A stretch of DNA of 64,000 nt from contig MU604000.1 in the NCBI GenBank assembly GCA_025201845.1, positions 19,272 to 83,271 on the forward strand. Reading direction: 5' to 3'. Positions 49,452 to 59,500 of the stretch are shown piece by piece. The first letter of the stretch is position 1; each line of letters starts with the position of its first letter. The stretch is from Martensiomyces pterosporus. Its lineage: Eukaryota > Kickxellomycota > Kickxellomycetes > Kickxellales > Kickxellaceae. The notes under the pieces are model-generated. The model was given only the letters and a program-made list of their open reading frames with translations, searched no databases and was not told where the DNA came from. The translations under genes and the position numbers were made by a program.

Positions 49452-51281
49452 ATGGCGGCACGGGAACCAATGCAGTTTGCATTTCGCTCCTTGAAGGATG
49501 TGGGAGTTTGCAATGCACCGCCAAAGGCGTCAAATGTCCAGCTGTCCGACAAGCCCACGGAGGAAGTCAAGGCGCTGAAGTACAGCCCCAATGGAAAATA
49601 CCTTGCTTGGGCGATTTCAAGCCAAGCCCGGGTTGTCGATGCTCAGACGCAGGCAGTTGTATCCACCATCGCCCACCCAGGCATTTTGGACGTCCAGTTC
49701 TCGCCGAGCGGCACGTACCTTATGACCTGGGAGCGGTATTCAAAGTCTGAGCACGCCGAGGGCAGCCACAACCTCAAGGTGTGGGAGTCGGCGACAGGTG
49801 AGCTCAAGGGCACCTTTGTGCAGAAGGCGTACACCGACTGGGCTCTGCAGTGGACGGACGACGAGAAGTTTTGCGCCAAGCTGTTCTCTGGCGAGGTTCG
49901 GTTCTACGCACCAACAGCGCTCCAGAAGGCCGCGCTGACGCTGAAGCTTGACGGAATAACGGCCTTTTCGGTCTCTCCCGGCCTCTCGCCATCGGTGGCT
50001 GTGTTTGTGCCTGAGCGTGGAGGCAAGCCAGCGCTTGTGCGCATGTACACTGTCGGCGGCTTCGCGCGCCCGGTAGCTAACAAGACGTTCTTCAAGGCAG
50101 ACAAGGTTGAGTTCTACTGGCACAAGCTGGGCACAAACCTCCTTGTGCTGACGCAGACCGAAGTCGACAAGACCGGACGCAGCTACTACGGCGAGTCTAG
50201 CCTGTATTTTATGGCTGCTGCTGGCAACTTTGACTGCCGCGTTGTTTTGGACCGCGAGGGGCCCATCCATGACGTCGCCTGGAACCCCGTCGAGAAGGAG
50301 TTTGTTGTCACCTACGGCTTCATGCCAGCCAAAACAGCGCTGTTTGACCACCGCGCAGAGCTTGTCTTTGACTTTGGGATTGCACCTCGCAACTTTGTGC
50401 GCTTCAACCCCCATGGGCGCGTGCTGGCTGTTGCAGGATTCGGCAACCTGTCGGGACAGGTGGACCTGTGGGACCGCAAGAAGCTAAAGAAGATTGGCGC
50501 GATCGATGCGCACGGGGCATCCTTCTGCGAGTGGGGCCCTGATGGCCGCTACCTGATGGCCGCTACACTGTCTCCTCGCTTGCGTGTCGACAACGGAATT
50601 CGCGTCTGGCATTACTCGACGTCGCTGGTCTACCACCAGGAGATAAGCGAGCTGTACCAGGTCGACTGGCGTCCTGCTCCGGTAGCAAGGTACCCGCAGC
50701 GCTCGGCATTGAGCCCTGTGCCTGCTGGAATTACTATTGCTGAGCCCAGCCCAAAGGCATCTGTCAAGCCTGCAGGCGCTTATCGCCCACCGCATGCGCG
50801 CAACCGTGCGGCTGACAGCGATTCGCCTCGCTCTTTGTCTGACATGGCAGAGAAGAGGGTCTTTGGTGTCGCTGTCCACGAGCGAGTTGTGCCTGGCGCC
50901 CCTCAAAAGCTTCCTGTTGGCGCAAGCCCTGAGCAGGCTGCAAAGGCTGGTGGAAAAACTCGCCGCCGCAACCGCAAGAAGCAGAGCGATGGCGAGAAGG
51001 GCAAGGGCGGCAAGGATGGAGCAGGCGAGAACGGCAGCGACAGCGCTGCAGGCACCCCTAAGGCGTCTGCTGAAGAGCCACCCAAACCCCTCACTGAGGT
51101 CGATGTCCTCAAGAAGATCAGAGGGCTGAAAAAGAAGCTTGGCCAGATTGAGTCGCTGGCGAAGAAGCGCGATGAGGGAGAGAACCTCGAGTCCAACCAG
51201 CTGGCCAAGATCAACGCCAAGCCCCAGATTGAGAGCGAGATCATGGACCTCAACGCTCAGCTCGCAAAGCTCTCGGCCTGA
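49452..51281 (+). CDS. Eukaryotic translation initiation factor 2A (eIF2A)
   Basis: 609 residues, intron-free, the family's usual length. The N-terminal 430 residues form the eIF2A beta-propeller: ALKYSPNGKYLAWA, VQFSPSGTYLMTWERY, DWALQWTDDEKFCAK, SSLYFMAAAGNF, DVAWNPVEKEFVVTYGFMPAKT, FNPHGRVLAVAGFGNLSGQ and FCEWGPDGRYLMAATLSPRLRVDNG, each a known signature. The SAY RPPHAR-like segment (GAYRPPHARN) follows near 440. The C-terminal 70 residues are a Lys/Glu-rich coiled coil (KKIRGLKKKLGQIESLA). eIF2A is a monomeric initiator-tRNA binding protein used in non-canonical initiation, distinct from the eIF2 alpha subunit. Start chosen at the ATG giving MAAREPMQFAFRS. Confidence 0.95.
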   Translation: MAAREPMQFAFRSLKDVGVCNAPPKASNVQLSDKPTEEVKALKYSPNGKYLAWAISSQARVVDAQTQAVVSTIAHPGILDVQFSPSGTYLMTWERYSKSEHAEGSHNLKVWESATGELKGTFVQKAYTDWALQWTDDEKFCAKLFSGEVRFYAPTALQKAALTLKLDGITAFSVSPGLSPSVAVFVPERGGKPALVRMYTVGGFARPVANKTFFKADKVEFYWHKLGTNLLVLTQTEVDKTGRSYYGESSLYFMAAAGNFDCRVVLDREGPIHDVAWNPVEKEFVVTYGFMPAKTALFDHRAELVFDFGIAPRNFVRFNPHGRVLAVAGFGNLSGQVDLWDRKKLKKIGAIDAHGASFCEWGPDGRYLMAATLSPRLRVDNGIRVWHYSTSLVYHQEISELYQVDWRPAPVARYPQRSALSPVPAGITIAEPSPKASVKPAGAYRPPHARNRAADSDSPRSLSDMAEKRVFGVAVHERVVPGAPQKLPVGASPEQAAKAGGKTRRRNRKKQSDGEKGKGGKDGAGENGSDSAAGTPKASAEEPPKPLTEVDVLKKIRGLKKKLGQIESLAKKRDEGENLESNQLAKINAKPQIESEIMDLNAQLAKLSA

Positions 51282-51901
51282 CCCCCCCACCATGCGTCTT
51301 GTTTTCGTTCATAAAGCTGTTGTCCTTTTATTAACGACGACCCTCTCATTGCGCTTTGCTTCAGGTGCGAGGGGAAGGTGGAGCGTGTGCCAGCAGCGGC
51401 CTACTGCATCAGCAATGCTTGTTCTCCTGCTTAGCCTTAGACTTTGGCGATCCATAGCAATTTGACGAAACGGCTTTTTTTTTGCCACCCCGCATGGGCC
51501 TTCTCGAGAAATGGCACGCAGCAGTGTCGAGGGCCGTAGCCACATTTGCATCGCAGTGGTCTCCTGTTCTGTCCGCACCTATGAAGCTGCTGGTGCGCAT
51601 CATAACCTCAGTTCGTCCTTTTAGAAGCGATATAATCGTAACACCCGAGTCATGGCTCGCGCGACTCAATTGCGAGAGTCGCACTGCCCAATCGCTGCTC
51701 AACCACATCGTCCCTGCTCCTCGTTTTCCGGCGCTTTCAGGAATATTTCCTCGGCCTTCGCATTGTTTCTCTGCTCCGCTAAGAAATATAGTAGATTTGA
51801 ACAGATCGAAATTGCACCTGTCTGCTCCTCCAAGGCAAAACGAAAACTGCTCCCACAGCGTAACTCTAAGCTAACTGAACAACACCAACAGCTGTACAAT
51901 C
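51282..51901. other. Intergenic upstream of the GYF-domain gene
   Basis: No ORF of interest. It contains the promoter and leader of the next gene, with an AACAACACCAACAG stretch just before the start codon. Confidence 0.5.
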
Positions 51902-54900
51902 ATGTCGACAAAGATGAATTTCGGACCTGAATGGTAAGTGTGTGAGCCCCCTCGTTTGAGCAGCAAAGCTTCCATAGCAAACTATGGAAAGCTGCATTTG
52001 CCAAATTCGCAGAGGCTTCCCAGACAGCAGCAGCAACATGCTTTGATTCTGACCTCAGTTCTCCTTTTTGGTATGTGCCAATATATTTCCTTCTACTTGC
52101 TTCGTGACCACTGCTGCTTTTTTTTTTTTTTTTTGCTCTAGGATGCGCAGCGTGCCCACCTCCAGTAAGCCCAGCAGCCACGGTGGTGGCCCGAGTGACA
52201 AGGGGCAGGACACTGCGAATGGTGGGAGGCCACAGCTCGACAGCGACCAGCCTCCCGAAGCAGACTCTCTCAGGTACCCACACGAGAAGATGCTTGAGCT
52301 ATTCAAGCCTCAGGGCGTTACAGAGGACTTTGTTGTCAGCGAGCATGTGTTTAGCAGCGAGTCACTGCCTCCAGTGTGCCTGTCGGAACTGAGCAGCAAG
52401 GAGGAAGAGCTTCTTTCGGGCTCTGTTAACAGCAACACGTCCAAGCGCTTTGTGCACCAGCAGAATGTGCAGCAGCAGCAGCAGCAGATGCAGCAGCATA
52501 CCCGCCAGCAATCGCCTTCTCAATACTACTCGCGCTCGAGCGGCGCACACAGATCGAACAGCAGCAGCATGCTGAGTGGGGCCAGAAGCAGGATCAAGGG
52601 TAAGACACAGCAGTTGACATAAAAAGGAGCGCTGGTGCTAGACAGGCTACATGCTACCAAGTGCCACTTTGGCGCCTACTTCTTCCTGTGCACTATCCAC
52701 CTACTAACAGCATCCCGCTTTGTTTGAGCGCACGCAATATCCACAACCACATGTATCTAGACTCACCAGCCCGTGATCGCGATGCAATCAATGGCAGCGG
52801 TGAAGTCGACTACAATGATGCGGGCGATGCGTTTGGCGCGCTTGGTGGGCTGGACAACGACGATGATGACGGAAGCCTTTGGGCTACCCAGTCGATTGTG
52901 CGGAATAGCGTTGGGTCGTTTGGTGCTGATGGCGTGTTCCGAATGGGCGGCAGCGACGATGGCGATCCGCTCGAGGGCCCGTCTCTACGTGAAAGCGCCC
53001 GATCTCTGGCTCGAAAGGGCAACAGCACGTTTTCGTCGCGCGCTGCCTCTCCAAGAGCTGGTTTGTCGCGAGGCGGAGCTGGAGGAGGGGGCAGTGTATC
53101 GTCTGCGTCGATGGAGCATGACTTCAAGTCGCCTCGGGGCGAGCACTCGTCCGTCGTTGACGACGGCTGGTCGTGGAGGGACCCGGCTGGCAGACAGCCG
53201 TCCTCAGTTCAGCAGCGTGGCCTGCTTGAGCAGGCAGAGAAAGTGCGGTGGTGGTATCGCGACCCTCAGGGCAGCATCCAGGGCCCATTCTCGGCATCGC
53301 ACATGCAGGAATGGTACACTGGTGGCTACTTCCCACCAGAGCTTCAAGTTTGCTATGAAGGCGGGCCGGGGCTTGAGCCTCTGGGTGGCATGGTAGCTCG
53401 TATAGGCAACGCAGACAAGGTGTTTATATGCACCGCCCTGGCGAGCATTGCCCACCAGCGCCAGGCCCTGAGCGGCATTAGCACTCCAGCAACGCCTGGC
53501 GCCATCTCCAGGAGCGGAAGCACCGTCCACTTGATGGCCTCCAGTGGCGACGAATCAGCACCGGCAGCTGCGCCGGCTCAGGATGCTCTGACCGAGCCAT
53601 TGCAAGTCTTGGCTGACTTGGTGGATGGCGGCAACGGGCAAGCCGCTACTAGCAAGCCCGCTTGGTCTAGCCACGCAGCGTCCAGCGTGGAGTCGCCTGC
53701 CAGCGATACGCGGCCCCTTGTGCCTGGCAGAGATTCTCCGAATAGCACTGCGCCTGCCACCACGGGTGCTGCTGCTGCTGCTGACAGCGCGCAGTCTCAA
53801 GCAATGCAGCTGGCAGTGCTTCTCAATGAGCAGTATGTTCTTGTGGCGGCGATTAGAGATCGCCAGCAAGCTGCTCTAAAGCTCCAAGAGGACCTGCAGC
53901 AGAGTATTGCCAAGCTGATGCAGGACCTAGCTCAGGAGAGCAACGGCCTACACTACAAGGCGCAGCTGGCAAACGTTCCGGTCCAGCCAGAGTTGCTATT
54001 CGCGCTTCAACAGCAGGCCCATGCCACGGAGGAGAGACTAAGGCATGAGTATGCGCAGTGTGTGCAGAACCACGCAACGCAGATCGCACAGCTGGAGACA
54101 AAGCTGGATCCTGTCATCAAGGATATCGTGTTCCGCAGCGGGCCTGCCTACGCACTGGAGTTTATCAGACAGCAGCTTCAGAAGCTCAGCCTCCAGATGG
54201 CGACGGAGGGGCAGCAGCAGCAGAACCAAGCACAAGAGCATGCGCCTGCCCAAGTGCGGGCACAGGATGCCACTGAGGCGGCAGCACTCGCGACCATATC
54301 TCCTAGCGAGCCTGCTGCTGCTGCTGAAGCCGTAGCCACTGCTGCCATTGGTACGCCTCCAGCTTCTGCTGCAGAGCCTGCCTCCGAAGTAGCTGCTGTC
54401 GAGGAGAGACTGCAGCAGGTCTCGCTTAAAGAAGAAAGCACAGACCTGGCTCCTAGTGGCACAGCCGACGTTGCTGGTAAGCAGGAACCCAGTGCTGCCG
54501 CACCCAAGGCATTGCCCTCTACCACGCCCAAGACAAAGCCCAGGACCACAAGCACCAGAGCTGTAGAAAACAACGCGGTCACTAGCAGCAGTGCTACTGA
54601 TGCCACCGCTGCTGGTGCTGGTGCCAGTGCCTCTGAAGGCACAGGTAGCTCTGCAGAGAAGCAGGCCAAGTCGGCCAAGGACCAGCCATCGAGTGCGTGC
54701 ACGGAGCCAGAAAGCGCTGGCAATAACACATCTGATGCAGCGGAGCGTAGCGAGGCTCGCAATGCTGGTCCCAGCACAGTGCAGCTTCCTGGAGCAAGCC
54801 CAGCGCCATGGTCGACGGGGACCACTGCAAGGGGGAATACGCCGAAGAAGACGCTCTTGCAGATTCAACAAGAGGAGGAGGAGGCTACGAAAAAGCGCCA

Positions 54901-55696
54901 GCAAGCGGAAGGTCATCAGCGCGCCAAGACACTGGCCTCTCGTGGCTTCGGTACCAGCTATGCCGACCGCCTCGGCAGCAGCGGTGGCGGCAGCACCGGC
55001 GGCGGCCTTGCCGGACCAGTCGCACCGCGCTCGCTTGCATCCATCATGGAAGAGCAGTCCAAGGAGTCTGCTAGCACTGGCGCTGCAACAGTGGCTACTG
55101 CGAGCACGAGGGCTAGCATTAACGCTGTGAATGCTCAGCAGCCTTTGTCGCCTGCTTCTGTGTGGGGCAACGCAGCAGCGGCAGCAGCAGCAGCGACAGG
55201 AGCAAAAGGGAACGGAGGCAAGTCCCCGCACGACATGTCGGCAGCCAAGGTCGTGAGCAGCAACCTGGGCCCAGCGCTTCCGTCGATGGAGTTTTTGGAG
55301 TGGTGCTACACCCGCTTGAGCAGCCTGCGTGGAATCGACACCTGCAAGTTTATCGAGATGCTACTGACATTCCCGCTGCACACGCCCGAGTCAACTCTGG
55401 AGATCATCGCCGAGCAGGTTTACGCACACTCGGATACGCTCAACGGACGCGCGTTCGCTGAGGACTTTGCCAAGCGTCGCCGTGGCGACCACACCTCGGT
55501 TAAGCACGGCAAGCTGAGGAGTGCGCCCGCCAACTGGGCACAGGTGCTTGGCTCTTCCAGATCGGCTGTCTCAGCCAAGGGCCCGTCCAGCAGCAGGTCT
55601 GGCTACGGCGATGCAGGCGCCTTTTCGACCGTCTCCAAGGGCTCTGGTGCCGACAGCACCTCCTTCCAGGTCGTCGGCAAGAAGGGAAGAAAGTGA
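51902..55696 (+). CDS. GIGYF/Smy2-type GYF-domain protein (three exons)
   Basis: Exons 51902-51933 (32 bases), 52142-52599 and 52761-55696; introns of 208 and 161 bases, phases 2 and 1; spliced 3426 bases = 1142 codons, 1141 residues. The N-terminus MNFGPEWMRSVP, then RYPHEKMLELF and LPPVCLSELSSKEEE, follows the conserved head of animal GIGYF1/2 (NFGPEWLR, RYGREEMLALF, EPLPP-). The GYF domain is at about 325-380: VRWWYRDPQGSIQGPF, SASHMQEWYTGGYFP, binding PPG-Phi proline motifs. A Gln-rich coiled coil and long Ala/Ser/Thr tails follow. A conserved C-terminal piece (LEWCYTRLSSLRGIDTCKF, about 995-1060) is also GIGYF-like. These proteins repress translation and act in ribosome-collision control. 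The 32-base first coding exon was placed by frame closure and homology. Confidence 0.88.
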
Positions 55697-55930
55697 ATTG
55701 GGCCACCGCTTTTCGCGCTTGGTGGCGGGTGCCTTTGAGCCCTGGGCTCTCACGTGTGGACCGCCCACAAATGGCGCATGCGCTCTTTAATAGTTATGTT
55801 GAGATTTGCGTGGCTGCTTTTGGCGGCTTCGGCGTAGTAACACCGTGACATCTATTTGCTTCTTGCATCTCTTTATTGCTGTCAGACTCTGCTTGGACGT
55901 CGGACATTTGCTGCGCTACCGTCCCTTGCC
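55697..55930. other. Short spacer before AP-2 sigma
   Basis: 234 bases between stop and start on the same strand, containing CACGTG at about 55752. No other feature. Confidence 0.35.
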
Positions 55931-56362
55931 ATGATTCGGTTCATTCTGGTGCAAAACCGCCAAGGAAAGACGCGGCTGGAGAAATGGTATACGGCATACA
56001 CCGAGCAGGAGAGGCAAAAGCTCAAAGCAGAGGTCCACCGCACAGTTGCCTCCCGCGACCAGAAGCACCAGTCCAACTTTGTCGAATTCCACAACCACCG
56101 CATCGTCTACCGCCGCTATGCAGGCCTATTTTTCTGCTTCTGCATCGACACGAATGACAACGAGCTCGCCTATCTCGAGGCCATCCACCTCTTTGTCGAG
56201 GTCCTTGATGCCTACCACGGAAACGTCTGCGAGTTGGATCTGGTGTTCAACTTTTACCGGGTGTATGCAGTTCTCGATGAGATGATTTTGGCTGGAGAGA
56301 TCCAGGAAACCAGCCGCAGCGTCATACTCAGCCGGCTAGACCACCTCGACAAGCTAGAATAG
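55931..56362 (+). CDS. APS2: AP-2 complex sigma subunit
   Basis: 143 residues (human AP2S1 has 142), intron-free, from ATG at 55931. The longer open frame to 55856 is not conserved. The whole protein follows the clathrin-adaptor small-chain fold: [49 protein letters not shown] [57 protein letters not shown] and [11 protein letters not shown]-2 sorts cargo into clathrin-coated vesicles at the plasma membrane; sigma binds dileucine signals. The strong match to the AP-2 rather than the AP-1 or AP-3 isoform ([15 protein letters not shown]) makes the assignment secure. Confidence 0.96.
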   Translation: MIRFILVQNRQGKTRLEKWYTAYTEQERQKLKAEVHRTVASRDQKHQSNFVEFHNHRIVYRRYAGLFFCFCIDTNDNELAYLEAIHLFVEVLDAYHGNVCELDLVFNFYRVYAVLDEMILAGEIQETSRSVILSRLDHLDKLE

Positions 56363-56547
56363 GAGGTGTGCTATTCGCCGCTACTGCCGCTCTAGAAATC
56401 ACACCCCCCCCCCGCACGCACGATCCCTTTTTCCTTTCAAGTTCACCCTGCAGTTCGCCAGCATGCAACAGACAGTATTTTTTCTTCTTCAAAAGAATGC
56501 CATCAAAGAAAATGGAGAAAAGAAGCTGTCACTGCAAAAGAGCAGCA
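56363..56547. other. Convergent 3' flanks of APS2 and FAS
   Basis: Only 185 bases separate the two stop codons. A C run of about 11 bases lies at 56403-56413. The space is too small to hold a missing C-terminal FAS domain. Confidence 0.7.
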
Positions 56548-59500
56548 TTAAAATGCGTAGCGCTTGGTTGCTGGGTCAAAGTCGGCTCTGGCAAGAGGGT
56601 CCAGGTATACTTGCCTCTCTTGCTCAGGAGTGTACGGCGGCTCGGTCTTCACCTGCACAAATTGGTGGTTGCCAACAAGGGTGTCGTGCCAGTAGCGGTA
56701 TGCCCTCTTCTCCCTTGCATCGACTTTGCGCGCATACTTCTCCAGCTGCTCTTCTGCCAGGACAGCAAAGAGGTAGTCTGGATGGACAACCAGAATCTCG
56801 CCGCCCACTTGGCCAAACCCAAACGATTTGAGCAGCCCTGCCTTGATTCCCGGCGTCTGGATCGATCGGGACGGGTACACAATATACTCGCACTCCTCGA
56901 GTTCAGCTGCAATGTTGTCCGCGTTGCGGTTTCCGGGGACAACCCCAGTGCGCATGGACTGCACAACGCCGTTCAGCATCCACATGGCCGCGGCGCCCTT
57001 GGGGTGTCCTGTAAGGTGCTTTTGGCATATCGAGAAGACGACATTGCCGGGAGTGCGCCCAAGATGCCTGAGCTGGTGCTCAATGATCTCAGACTCGTTC
57101 TTGTCGTTGGCCTTTGTTGAGGTGCCATGGAACGAAGCGATGCCTATGTCGTCCACAGTCAGGCCCCAAACAGCAAGGCTGCCTCGCAGAGGCGAGATGG
57201 AAGGGTTGCTCTTCCAGAAGGAGTTGCCCCAGGTGTCAAGCGCCTCAGCATTCTGTCGCTGGGCCTCGATCTGGACAAAGTCAGCGTGCCCTGTCTTCCT
57301 GCCGTCGCTGCTGCAGCTCTTCATGTGCGCATTGGTGTCCTGTGCATGCAGAGCTCCAGCACCGGACTCTGCCGTGGCCCCGAGCCGACTTTGTGCACGC
57401 TCGAGATCAGCCCACTCCTGAATCTGCCTCTGGCGAATAGCGAGCTGGCGACGGCGGTAGCTGATGTCGAGAAGCGGCGAGGGGATAGTGCCAGGCACCT
57501 CTCGCGCTGAGGTCAACACGCCCTTGCCTGGAGCAGGCACAGACCGGCCCTCCTTGTCTGTGGCGGTCCCTGACATTGCAATGATTCCATAAACAGGCAC
57601 GCCCATCTCAAGCGCAGTCGATGCAGACATGAGCGTGGCGATTCCAGCGCCTTCGCTCTCCATAAACCCGCTGCGAGTAGAGGTGCATGGCCGAGACATC
57701 TCTGCGGGCGAGCGCCCTTTTGCAAACTCGTCCAGCGCGTTGCTCGTAGCATTCATCTGGGCAAACTCGTATGAGGACTCCTCGCTGAAGCCGTCAAGCC
57801 CGCCAGCAAGCATGATCTTTGCCTTCCCAGACTGGATCGTGTCGACGGCAACGTCAACCGACGCAACCCCTGTAGCACACGCGCCAATAGTTGTCTTTAT
57901 CGGGCCCGAAGCTGAAAGCAGAAGCATGTTGATCCACGCCGGGGGCGTTGTCAGAAACGTCTCTTGGTACACGTCGGGCGGCTGGTCCTTGTCACACAGC
58001 CGCTCTGCAAACACCCTTTTTGTCGACTTTTGGCCGCCTAGCGCCGCACCAGTCGAGCTGCCAACCTCCGACACATGAACGTACTTGTAAATCTCATATG
58101 GATCCGTGATGCCTGAGCGGACAAGCGACTCCACGGCGGCAACGAGTGCGTAGCATGTGATGGGATCGACCTGGTCAGCAATGTCCCTTGGAATGCCATA
58201 CCTGACTGGGTCCCACCCGGTAGGGAGCTGTGCGGCGACTAGGCGGTCAAAGCGCAGTGCCTTGGGGACCATGAGCGTGGACCCCTTGAGGAAGCGCACC
58301 GACCACGACCCGCTGTCGTTGGCCCAAATGCGAACCCTGTCGCCGTTGCGGCGCTTAAAGTCACCAGCCTCCTCTTCGGTTGCCTCAAATGGATCCATGT
58401 CATGCTCTATCTGCAGCTCGCGCATGATGTGCTTTTGATTTGGGTCGTAGCCACCAAGCAGCTCGGGCTCGATCAAGCGAATGCCAGTGTGCTCGAGTAT
58501 CTGCTTCTCGTACCGCAGCTTGACGTATCTGTCCTCGACAGGCTCGTCGCTCTTGGCGTCAACCCACCCGACATACACCTTGCCGGTCTTCTTGTGCTTG
58601 CCGCTGAAGTGCTTGATGTAGCCCATGATCCATGCAAGCTCGATGCACCCCTCGAGCGAGAACTCGCCATATGCCTCCATCTCCCACCTGGTCTCTGCAT
58701 TCCCATATGGACCAACCTCACCGTACCCAGTGATCACAACAACCTTGTCCAGATTGGCCATGCCCTGAAGGTGCCTGAGATGGCTCAGCTGATCGTAGGA
58801 CTTGACAGCTGGGAACTTGAACTTGTGGTTGGCCAGAGGGCTAACTGTGTGCAGGCCGTACACACGCTCCGAGTCGCTATCTGCAGCAGCATTGTAGTCG
58901 AGCTGGCTGTCTGCCGCCACAGATTTGAGCACGCTCTCCATCTCTTGGTGCGCCTTGCGGAGCTCGCTTATTGAGCGGGTTATCTCCGGGTAGTACTGGA
59001 AGTTGCCGCTCATGTCTGCCCAAACTGGGCCGAGTGCTGCCAGAGCATACATTTTTGGGTGCATGGCGCCAAGGATATTGAACGCCATCTCGGCCGCAGA
59101 GAAAGTGCGCACGCCGAGTCGCTCGACACCCTCGGATACAATGTTGTTTGCGCTCATCAGCCCAGTTCCACGAGTCCACCCAATGACTGCGCCTGTAAGC
59201 GAGATGAACGGCGCCCAAGACTCCGAGTGCCACCGGCTGAGCAGTGTCTCAAGGCCGATTTTGCTCTCGCCATACAGCCCGTCAAACCCAAACGCGCCGT
59301 GGTTGGGCGACAGCGGCAGGATAGCCAGCGTGGGATGCATGTCGTATCTGCGGGCCTTCTTGTGGGAGGCAACCGTGCCCAGCAGCCGGAGCACATTGGT
59401 AAGCATGGCTCTATGCGCAAGCTCCGACCGCGAGTCAAGCTCGGTGATGTCGTGGCCCAGCTCTGGGATTGCGGCAAACGGCAAAACATAGTCCAGGTCC

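Noticed and set aside
54038..55231. 397-codon minus-strand frame opposite GIGYF, with Cys-rich start
   Set aside because: The Cys-rich start is the complement of Ala/Gln codon repeats (GCA/CAG read backwards), not a metal-binding module.
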